Shown: positions 57,685 to 64,000 of the stretch, piece after piece
How the letters are laid out: each line of letters opens with the position of its first letter
Numbering within the stretch: the stretch's first letter is position 1
Assembly (NCBI RefSeq): GCF_002608565.1
Contig: NZ_LIXM01000009.1
Coordinates: 62,001 to 126,000 of the forward strand
Length of the DNA stretch: 64,000 nt
Reading direction: 5' to 3'
Source of the DNA: Vibrio sp. PID17_43
GTDB lineage: Bacteria; Pseudomonadota; Gammaproteobacteria; Enterobacterales; Vibrionaceae
The notes under the pieces: generated by a model
Told to the model about the DNA's origin: nothing
What the model saw: only the letters and a program-made list of their open reading frames with translations
The model's database searches: none
Program-made: the position numbers and the translations under genes

Positions 57685-58710
57685 ATGCTGTCGTACTTTT
57701 TACGCCGATTGGCGTTGGTCATTCCAACGTTTCTCGGGATAACCATTCTTATCTTTGCTATCACACGTTTTGTACCCGGTGGCCCCGTAGAGCGCATGCT
57801 TTCTCAGATGCAGGCTCAAGGGGATGGTGCTGCGGCCATGACCTCTGCGGGTGGTAATACCGCGCTTTCTGATGATCAAATTGCCGAGCTGAATGCGTTT
57901 TATGGCTTGGATAAGCCTGTCGTTGAAGCTTATGTTGAGTGGTTGAGCCGTTTAGTTCAGCTCGATCTCGGTGAGTCGACGCGTTACTACGAACCCGTAT
58001 CCGATATGATTGCAGAGCGTCTGCCCGTGTCACTTTTTTATGGTGGGATGACCTTCTTTATTAGTTATTTTATTTCCATCCCACTGGGCTACTACAAAGC
58101 ACTTAAGCACGGGTCGGTGTTTGATTCAGCTTCTTCCATCCTTATCTTTGTTGGTTATGCTTTACCGGGCTATGTTGTTGGTGTCTTACTGATTACCTTA
58201 TTTAGCTATCACTTAGAGTGGTTCCCTATGGGCGGCTTTGTTGGTGATGATTTTGACGACTATGAAACCTTCTTTGAACGTGCAAAAGACGTGATGTGGC
58301 ATGCGGTACTGCCTCTGATCTGTTACTTGATTGGTGACTTCGCAACACTAACCATGACGATGAAAAACAACCTGATGGAAAACTTGTCGTCAGATTACAT
58401 TCGTACTGCAATTGCTAAAGGCTTACCGTTTAAGAAAGCGGTACGTAAACACGCGCTGCGCAATAGCTTGATTCCTATCGCTTCTCACTTTGGTAATTCG
58501 CTTCTGTTCTTTATGACGGGGGCATTCCTTATCGAAGTGATTTTCAATATCGATGGTATTGGTTTGTTGGGCTATGAGTCCATCATGGAACGTGACTACC
58601 CTGTAGTAATGGGTATCGTGGCAATCAACGCGGTATTGCTGCTTATCGGTAATATCGTTTCTGATATCTGTGTTGCTTTAGTCGACCCACGTGTGAAGTT
58701 TGGAGCGTAA
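57685..58710 (+). CDS. Peptide-type ABC transporter permease (OppB/YejB-like)
   Basis: This is the first inner-membrane permease of a peptide/nickel-class ABC importer. The ATG at 57685, ten bases after AAGGAG, is chosen over a TTG at 57679. The 341 residues start MLSYFLRRLALVIPTFLGIT, the typical OppB/DppB N-terminus, with FVPGGPVE following. Further membrane segments include SLFYGGMTFFISYFISIPLG and LIFVGYALPGYVVGVLLITL. The EAA-loop region reads TAIAKGLPFKKAVRKHALRN, which contacts the ATPases. It leads the five-gene operon. The YejB group (long substrate-binding partner, long loop after TM1) fits better than OppB. Confidence 0.9.
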   Translation: MLSYFLRRLALVIPTFLGITILIFAITRFVPGGPVERMLSQMQAQGDGAAAMTSAGGNTALSDDQIAELNAFYGLDKPVVEAYVEWLSRLVQLDLGESTRYYEPVSDMIAERLPVSLFYGGMTFFISYFISIPLGYYKALKHGSVFDSASSILIFVGYALPGYVVGVLLITLFSYHLEWFPMGGFVGDDFDDYETFFERAKDVMWHAVLPLICYLIGDFATLTMTMKNNLMENLSSDYIRTAIAKGLPFKKAVRKHALRNSLIPIASHFGNSLLFFMTGAFLIEVIFNIDGIGLLGYESIMERDYPVVMGIVAINAVLLLIGNIVSDICVALVDPRVKFGA

Positions 58711-58711
58711 T

Positions 58712-59755
58712 ATGATTAAAGTTAGCCCATTAACTGAAAAGAAATTTCGTAACTTTAAAGAGATTAAGCGTGGTTACTGGTCGTTTCTGATCTTATCCAC
58801 CATGTTGATCCTTTCTCTGTTTGCAGAACTGTTGATCAACAGTAAAGCGCTGGTTGTTAAGTACGAGGGGAGCTTTTACTTTCCGGTCGTTAGTGATGTC
58901 CGTCTAGGCTCTGAATTTGGTCAGGCTGCTTCTAGTGAAGCTGACTACCGAGAGCTGCAAAAAGTATTTGAAGCGGAAGGCGGCGACAACTTCGTTATTC
59001 TACCTATTGTGCCTTGGAACCCGTACGAGCAAGATTTTAGTGGTGATTTTCCACCAACAGCGCCAAGTGCAGAGAACAAGCACTACTTAGGCACTGATGT
59101 GATCGGTCGCGATATCTTAGCTCGCCTAGTTTATGGTTTTCGTACAGCAATGGGATTTGCTTTGCTTACTATGGCGATCTCTTACGCAATTGGTACGGCG
59201 GTAGGCTGTGCGATGGGCTTTTGGGGCGGCAAATTTGACCTGTTCGTCCAGCGCCTGATCGAAGTGTGGTCGATGGTGCCATTCTTGTATGTCATCATGA
59301 TCTTGGTTTCTATCGTTCAACCTACCTTCACCTTATTCGTTGCTATCAACGTACTGTTTGGTTGGATGGGGATGACTTGGTACATGCGAACCATGACCTA
59401 CAAAGAATCCGCGCGTGAATATGTTATGGCCGCGCGTGCACTAGGTGCATCAACGGGTCGTATTCTGTTTAACCATATTCTGCCAAACACCATGGTGATG
59501 ATCGTGACGCTCGCCCCGTTTACCATTGCAGCAAACATTACTGCTCTGACAGCACTGGATTACCTAGGCTTAGGTTTGATGCCACCCACACCAAGTTGGG
59601 GTGAACTGCTGCAACAAGGTAAGTCGAACCTAGACTCGCCATGGATCGTTGCTTCTGTTGTGACTTCCATTGTTCTCGTTTTAGTGATGGTAACCTTCAT
59701 CGGTGAAGCAATCCGTGCCGCATTCGACCCGAAAAAATTCACACGCTATGTTTAA
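58712..59755 (+). CDS. Peptide-type ABC transporter permease (OppC/YejE-like)
   Basis: This is the second permease of the importer. The ATG at 58712, six bases after GGAG and one base after the previous stop, gives MIKVSPLTEKKFRNFKEIKR. A TTG at 58700 would add four residues. The 347-residue protein has a long periplasmic loop after the first helix (YWSFLILSTMLILSLFAELL), characteristic of YejE-type proteins, with NPYEQDFSGDFPPTAPSAEN and HYLGTDVIGRDILARLVYG. The EAA loop is REYVMAARALGASTGRILFN. The C-terminal segments GLGLMPPTPSWGELLQQGKS and IVASVVTSIVLVLVMVTFIG are family-conserved. Confidence 0.9.
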   Translation: MIKVSPLTEKKFRNFKEIKRGYWSFLILSTMLILSLFAELLINSKALVVKYEGSFYFPVVSDVRLGSEFGQAASSEADYRELQKVFEAEGGDNFVILPIVPWNPYEQDFSGDFPPTAPSAENKHYLGTDVIGRDILARLVYGFRTAMGFALLTMAISYAIGTAVGCAMGFWGGKFDLFVQRLIEVWSMVPFLYVIMILVSIVQPTFTLFVAINVLFGWMGMTWYMRTMTYKESAREYVMAARALGASTGRILFNHILPNTMVMIVTLAPFTIAANITALTALDYLGLGLMPPTPSWGELLQQGKSNLDSPWIVASVVTSIVLVLVMVTFIGEAIRAAFDPKKFTRYV

Positions 59756-59792
59756 GCGAACAGCGTGAACAGAACATAAAAAGGGAAGTTTT

Positions 59793-61619
59793 ATGAAAAG
59801 AATACTATTAGCGTCCACGCTGAGCGCCCTGAGTTTTGGTGCGATGTCGGCAACGCCTCCGGCGGAGTTAGACTGGCAAACCAACTGGAATGAGCCGCAA
59901 TATGGCTCGCCTGAAGCGAAGCGTGGAGGGACTTACCGTACCTACATGTCGAGCTTTCCGCAGACTCTACGTAGCGTTGGTCCAGATGCGAACTCTGGGT
60001 TGCGTTCCTTTATCTTGGATGAGACGCCAGGATTGGTGGTTCGTCACCCTGACACTTTAGAGTTCATCCCTGAACTTGCCAATGAGTGGGCACTAGCAGG
60101 TGATAACAAAACGGTTTATTTCAAACTGAACCCAGAAGCGAAATGGTCTGATGGCAAGCCCGTCACGGCAGACGATTTTGTTTTTATGCTGAAGTTCTAC
60201 CGTTCGAAAGACATTCTTGAGCCTTGGTATAACGACTATTACAACAAAACTGTCGCCGATGTCATTAAGTTTGATGATCACACGTTTGCTGTGAAGGCCG
60301 CGAAAGAACTTAATCCTGAAGAGCTGTTGTTAAGAATGGGCGCACTGCGTCCTCGCCCTGCTCATTTCTATGCGAATCCGAAGAAAGACGCTAACGGCGA
60401 CGGCATTCATGATGATTTCGTTCGGTATTACAACTTCAAGAGTGAGCCAACAACAAGCGCTTACTACCTAGCGGATATCAAAAAAGGCAAAAGCGTCACC
60501 TTTAAGCACGTAGGTGATGATTGGTGGGGTTACACCAACAAGTACTACCAAAACCGTTATAACGTCGACAAAATCCGTATCACAGTCATCCGTGATAACG
60601 ATATTGCCAAAAAGCACTTTGAGAAAGGCAGCTTAGACGCGTTTGGTTTGGTGCTACCAAGTTTATGGCATGACAAATCGGATACGGAACCTTACCAAAA
60701 AGGCTATATTCAGAAGTTTTGGGGCTACAACCAATACCCTGTAGGTGCAGGCGGTGTTTGGATGAATACCGCAATGCCATTATTGGATGACTTAAACATT
60801 CGTAAAGGCATCACTTACGCGATTGATTTTGATGGCATGATCGAAAATATCATGCGTGGTGATTACAGCCGTAAGCCAAACCCGACAGGCTATGGTCACG
60901 GTAAATACACACTACCAGACCCCAAAGCGCCCAAGTTTGACCCAGAAAAAGCAGCACAAGCATTTGTAGCCGCAGGCTTTGATAAGATTGGCTCCGATGG
61001 CATCCGTGTCAATGACAAAGGCCAGCGTTTGAGCTTCGAGCTTACCTACGCGACACCTGTGCATACGCCACGTATTGCCTTTGTGCGTGAGCAAGCGAAG
61101 TTGGCGGGCTTGGATATTGAACTTAAGTTGATCGATGGTTCATCGATGTTCAAATACGTTCGCGAGAAAAAGCACGATTTAGCGTTCCTAGATATGGGTA
61201 CGTCTGAGATCCCAACCTATTGGGAGTACTTCCACTCAGTGAACGCCAATAAGCCACAAACTAACTCGTTCACAAACTACAGCACGCCAGATCTTGATGA
61301 GAAGATCATTGAGTACCGTTTCAACATGGACATGGATAAGAAGATTCAGCTAGGCCATGAAATCCAACGCGACATCATTGACGCGCACGTGATTGTCCCG
61401 GGTTACATGGTGCCATACGTTCGTTACGGCCACTGGCGTTGGTTGAAGCTACCTGAGAAGCCAATGAATCGAATGACAGAAGCGTTGTTCAGTGGTGGCA
61501 TTATTGGCGATGGTACTTACTGGATCGATAAAGACGTGAAGAACGATACCCAGAAAGCGATGAAGTCTGGTAAAACCTTTGAACCGGTTGTTGTCGTTGA
61601 TGACACTTATAAGCTGTAA
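59793..61619 (+). CDS. Periplasmic substrate-binding protein, family 5 (YejA-like)
   Basis: This is the 608-residue solute receptor of the importer. A signal peptide (MKRILLASTLSALSFGAMSA) without a lipobox predicts a soluble periplasmic protein. SBP_bac_5 features include DETPGLVVRHPDTLEFIPEL, FKLNPEAKWSDGKPVTADDF (about 112-131) and RKGITYAIDFDGMIENIMRG (about 338-357). The length and N-terminal spacing match YejA, which carries peptides and microcin C in E. coli, better than OppA (about 540 residues). The ligand is therefore inferred to be peptide-like. AAGGGAAG lies upstream of the ATG. Confidence 0.9.
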   Translation: MKRILLASTLSALSFGAMSATPPAELDWQTNWNEPQYGSPEAKRGGTYRTYMSSFPQTLRSVGPDANSGLRSFILDETPGLVVRHPDTLEFIPELANEWALAGDNKTVYFKLNPEAKWSDGKPVTADDFVFMLKFYRSKDILEPWYNDYYNKTVADVIKFDDHTFAVKAAKELNPEELLLRMGALRPRPAHFYANPKKDANGDGIHDDFVRYYNFKSEPTTSAYYLADIKKGKSVTFKHVGDDWWGYTNKYYQNRYNVDKIRITVIRDNDIAKKHFEKGSLDAFGLVLPSLWHDKSDTEPYQKGYIQKFWGYNQYPVGAGGVWMNTAMPLLDDLNIRKGITYAIDFDGMIENIMRGDYSRKPNPTGYGHGKYTLPDPKAPKFDPEKAAQAFVAAGFDKIGSDGIRVNDKGQRLSFELTYATPVHTPRIAFVREQAKLAGLDIELKLIDGSSMFKYVREKKHDLAFLDMGTSEIPTYWEYFHSVNANKPQTNSFTNYSTPDLDEKIIEYRFNMDMDKKIQLGHEIQRDIIDAHVIVPGYMVPYVRYGHWRWLKLPEKPMNRMTEALFSGGIIGDGTYWIDKDVKNDTQKAMKSGKTFEPVVVVDDTYKL

Positions 61620-61628
61620 GGATGTGTT

Positions 61629-62486
61629 ATGGAAAACGAAGTAATCCTAAGAGTGAAAGACCTAGAGGTTGAATTCACAACCGATGATGGCCCAGTAAAA
61701 GTACTGCATGGTGTGAACTTTGATGTTCGCGCTGGGCGTACTCTTGGCTTAGTCGGTGAGTCGGGCAGTGGTAAAAGTGTCACCTCGATGTCCATCATGG
61801 GCTTGTTGCCAAAGCCGTACGGCAAGATCATTAATGGTGAAGTGAATTACCGCGGTACTGATCTTGCAAAGCTGCCAGCAGAAGAAATGTATGCCATGCG
61901 TGGTGACCGTATTTCTATCATCTTCCAAGATCCGATGACGGCACTGAACCCGGTTCATACTATCGGTCGTCAACTTTGTGAAGTGTTAGAACTGCACCGC
62001 CCTGAACTGGATAAGAAGGCGCGTGAAACGTATGCAGTTGAAATGCTTGCGAAAGTAAAAATCCCACTTCCAGAGAAGCGTTTGAATGAGTATCCGCATA
62101 ACTTGTCTGGCGGCATGCGTCAGCGTGTGATGATTGCGATGGCACTGGCTTGTAAACCAGACATTTTGATCTGTGACGAGCCAACCACGGCACTGGATGT
62201 TACCGTGCAGGCGTCTATCCTTGAACTCATGAACGAACTGCAAGAAGAGACGGGTATGGCGATGATTTTTATCACCCATGACCTTGGCGTGGTTGCTGAA
62301 GTGTGTGATGACGTGGCGGTGATGTATGGAGGTCGTATTGTGGAAAAAGCCGAGATTTTCGAGTTGTTTGATAATCCTCAGCACCCATACACCAAACGTT
62401 TGATGGGTTTGATGCCAAGTTTGGATAACGAACCTAAGCAGATGATCGACATTAAGCCGATTGACGCCAGTATGTTTGCGAGCTAA
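61629..62486 (+). CDS. Peptide-type ABC transporter ATP-binding protein (OppD/DppD-like)
   Basis: This is the first cytoplasmic ATPase of the importer. The 285 residues have Walker [10 protein letters not shown] (about 41-49), the Q-loop [15 protein letters not shown], the ABC signature LSGGMRQRV (about 155-163), Walker [15 protein letters not shown] and the H-loop His in MIFITHDLG. The C-terminal oligopeptide extension [16 protein letters not shown] is present, although the Cys-rich iron-sulfur motif of some OppD proteins is missing. It begins 9 nt after the binding-protein gene. In E. coli YejF the two ATPase domains are fused, whereas here they are separate genes. Confidence 0.93.
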   Translation: MENEVILRVKDLEVEFTTDDGPVKVLHGVNFDVRAGRTLGLVGESGSGKSVTSMSIMGLLPKPYGKIINGEVNYRGTDLAKLPAEEMYAMRGDRISIIFQDPMTALNPVHTIGRQLCEVLELHRPELDKKARETYAVEMLAKVKIPLPEKRLNEYPHNLSGGMRQRVMIAMALACKPDILICDEPTTALDVTVQASILELMNELQEETGMAMIFITHDLGVVAEVCDDVAVMYGGRIVEKAEIFELFDNPQHPYTKRLMGLMPSLDNEPKQMIDIKPIDASMFAS

Positions 62487-62522
62487 CTGGTGCAAAGTGA
62501 ACAAGTCATAAAAGAGGATGTT

Positions 62523-63362
62523 ATGGCAAAAGAAGTATTAAGAATTGAAAATCTTAAGCAGCACTTTGTATCTGGTAAAGGACTGTTTAAGAAAGGCTAC
62601 ACCATTAAAGCGGTAGATGGTGTGTCACTGTCAGTAGGTGAGGGGGAGACTCTTGGCTTAGTGGGCGAATCGGGCTGTGGCAAAAGTACCTTAGGTCGTA
62701 CCATTCTAAAACTGTACGAGCCAACCGCAGGTAAGATTTTCTTTGAAGGTAAAGACATCACTAAGCTGTCTGTCAAAGAAATGCGTTCATTGCGTAAAGA
62801 CATGCAGATTGTTTTTCAGGATCCGATGGAATCCCTCAACCAACGTCACACCATTGGTATGATTTTGGAAGAGCCGTACATTATTCATAAGATTGGCACC
62901 CCTGCAGAACGGAAGCAATGGGTGAAAGAGGTACTGGTGAAGGTCGGTTTACCAGAAACCGCAGTCAACCGTTATCCACATGAATTCTCAGGTGGCCAGC
63001 GTCAGCGTATTGGTATCGCTCGTGCGATTGCACTTAAGCCTAAATTACTGATTTGTGATGAGTCGGTATCGGCATTGGATGTATCGGTTCAGGCTCAGAT
63101 CCTGAACTTGTTGCTGCAACTGCAGCAAGAGATGAACCTAGCGATCATCTTTATTTCACATGATTTATCGGTGGTGAAACACGTCTCTGATAAAGTCGCA
63201 GTGATGTACTTTGGTAAAGTGGTGGAAGCGGGCAGTGCGAAAGAAATTTACGCTAATCCGCAAAATGATTATACCAAGACGCTACTTTCGGCGATTCCGA
63301 TTACGCATCCCAAGTACCGCAAGAAAAAGCGCTTGGCAGAAAAAAAGCAGCAAGTGGCGTAA
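62523..63362 (+). CDS. Peptide-type ABC transporter ATP-binding protein (OppF/DppF-like)
   Basis: This is the second ATPase of the importer. The ATG at 62523, five bases after AAAGAGGATG, is chosen. An ORF opening at 62490 would add 11 residues beginning inside the gap after the previous stop. The 279 residues contain FVSGKGLFKKGYTIKAVDGV, Walker A GESGCGKST (about 49-57), the Q-loop IVFQDPMESLNQRHT, the signature FSGGQRQRIG (about 157-166), Walker B LLICDESVSALDV and the H-loop IFISHDLS. The OppF extension NPQNDYTKTLLSAIP follows. It is the last gene of the operon and a terminator follows. Confidence 0.93.
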   Translation: MAKEVLRIENLKQHFVSGKGLFKKGYTIKAVDGVSLSVGEGETLGLVGESGCGKSTLGRTILKLYEPTAGKIFFEGKDITKLSVKEMRSLRKDMQIVFQDPMESLNQRHTIGMILEEPYIIHKIGTPAERKQWVKEVLVKVGLPETAVNRYPHEFSGGQRQRIGIARAIALKPKLLICDESVSALDVSVQAQILNLLLQLQQEMNLAIIFISHDLSVVKHVSDKVAVMYFGKVVEAGSAKEIYANPQNDYTKTLLSAIPITHPKYRKKKRLAEKKQQVA

Positions 63363-63403
63363 TGCCACGACTCAAGTAGAACGGAAAGCCAGATAAAAAG
63401 GAA

Positions 63404-63430
63404 GCGCTCCACAGGATGGGGCGTTTTTTA
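63404..63430 (+). terminator. Terminator of the ABC transporter operon
   Basis: GCGCTCC and GGGGCGT pair (two G-T wobbles) around ACAGGAT, followed by TTTTTTATTTT. It lies 42 nt after the last ATPase gene. Confidence 0.8.
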
Positions 63431-63514
63431 TTTTCACTTTTTTCTAGATATTGGATATTGAAATTAGCGTGCTACACTCCAATTTATTCCTTTGATTTGT
63501 TTGGATAGTTCGCA

Positions 63515-63940
63515 ATGCCGTCCCATTTACCTCAATCATTCAGTCGCCCCTTTCTGAAAATCTTTCATGTGCTTGAAGCCGTGCTTTTGGTTGCCATCAC
63601 GATGGCGACGGTGTGGGCGATGGCCGAAGAGTTTGTCCACATATATGTGCAAAAGCGAGTGTTACTTGAGGATATCTTATTAATGTTCATCTATCTCGAA
63701 GTGCTCGCCATGGTCGGACAGTTTGTGATGAATGGTAAGATCCCAGTTCGTTACCCTATGTATATTGCCATTATGGCGATTGCTCGCTACATCACCCTTG
63801 GTATGAAAGAACTCGACTCAGTGATGATTGTCTGGCTGTCTTTAGCGGCATTTATTCTGGCTGCTGCAACCTTGGTTATTCGAGTTGGTCATCATTATTG
63901 GCCGTATATCGATCATCAAACCGCCGAAAAAGACGAATAA
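63515..63940 (+). CDS. psiE: Phosphate-starvation-inducible protein PsiE
   Basis: PsiE is a small inner-membrane protein of unknown molecular role, induced by phosphate starvation in E. coli. The 141 residues carry four hydrophobic segments: VLEAVLLVAITMATVWAMAE (about 20-39), LLEDILLMFIYLEVLAMVGQ (about 48-67), MYIAIMAIARYITLGM and SVMIVWLSLAAFILAAATLV (about 102-121). The motif PVRYPMYIAIMAIARYI is typical of PsiE. A Pho box (paired CTGTCAT) was looked for upstream and not seen, so phosphate control is not supported here. Confidence 0.92.
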   Translation: MPSHLPQSFSRPFLKIFHVLEAVLLVAITMATVWAMAEEFVHIYVQKRVLLEDILLMFIYLEVLAMVGQFVMNGKIPVRYPMYIAIMAIARYITLGMKELDSVMIVWLSLAAFILAAATLVIRVGHHYWPYIDHQTAEKDE

Positions 63941-63950
63941 TTTTATTGAA

Positions 63951-63978
63951 AAAACCAGTCATGATGTAACTGGTTTTT
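63951..63978 (+). terminator. Terminator of psiE
   Basis: AAAACCAGT and ACTGGTTTT pair around about nine bases, and TTTTATTG follows. It lies about 10 nt beyond the psiE stop. Confidence 0.9.
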
Positions 63979-64000
63979 TTATTGAAGCGCTAGGTGTGAT

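Noticed and set aside
63363..63514. Pho box upstream of psiE
   Set aside because: No paired CTGTCAT-like repeats with 11-bp spacing were found.

Overview
The window is chromosomal DNA from a gammaproteobacterium, almost certainly a Vibrio. The reasons are gene content and order: an eps/gsp type II secretion operon lying alone without gspO, a TtpC-containing TonB system, the glnA-ntrB-ntrC block divergent from typA/bipA, and close protein similarity to Vibrio EpsE, EpsL and EpsM as I remember them. I cannot fix the species. The window is dense and mostly core genome. I saw no tRNA, rRNA, CRISPR array, insertion sequence or prophage.

Layout. 1-500: decayed remains of a GGDEF-EAL (c-di-GMP) gene. 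508-5600: nitrogen regulation (ntrC, ntrB, a DUF4124 protein, glnA) with a sigma-54 promoter and NtrC sites. 5.9-11.5 kb: typA, a small P-loop ATPase, a DUF2959 lipoprotein, yihY, dtd and fabY. 11.5-17.0 kb: an AsmA-family protein, pckA, hslO and hslR. 17.2-28.6 kb: the complete gspCDEFGHIJKLMN operon. 28.9-33.4 kb: cysQ, nudE, nfuA, comF, bioH and a hypothetical gene with a candidate FliA promoter. 33.5-40.9 kb: tex, a four-module retropepsin-like protein, greB and ompR-envZ. 41.0-48.9 kb: xanP under a PurR box, then recG, trmH, spoT, rpoZ and gmk. 49.2-56.9 kb: one minus-strand unit holding a TonB-dependent receptor, a DUF3450 protein, ttpC, exbB, exbD, tonB and a TPR protein. 57.7-63.4 kb: a divergent peptide-type ABC transporter operon. 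The window closes with psiE.

How the genes work together. NtrB/NtrC control glnA through sigma-54 and probably limit their own synthesis through a perfect NtrC site just before ntrB. The Gsp proteins build the apparatus that exports folded enzymes across the outer membrane. The receptor, its TonB energiser and the adjacent ABC transporter look like a complete route for a substrate, perhaps peptide-like, through both membranes. xanP imports xanthine and appears to be repressed by PurR.

The least expected items are: the retropepsin-like protein with two active and two degenerate modules; the candidate sigma-28 promoter on an unknown gene; the receptor/TonB/ABC locus; the three-fragment GGDEF-EAL relic; a 139-bp imperfect palindrome between recG and trmH; and a terminator 17 nt ahead of the trmH start codon. 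Many start codons given here lie downstream of the longest open frame, chosen by ribosome-binding site, signal peptide or family alignment.
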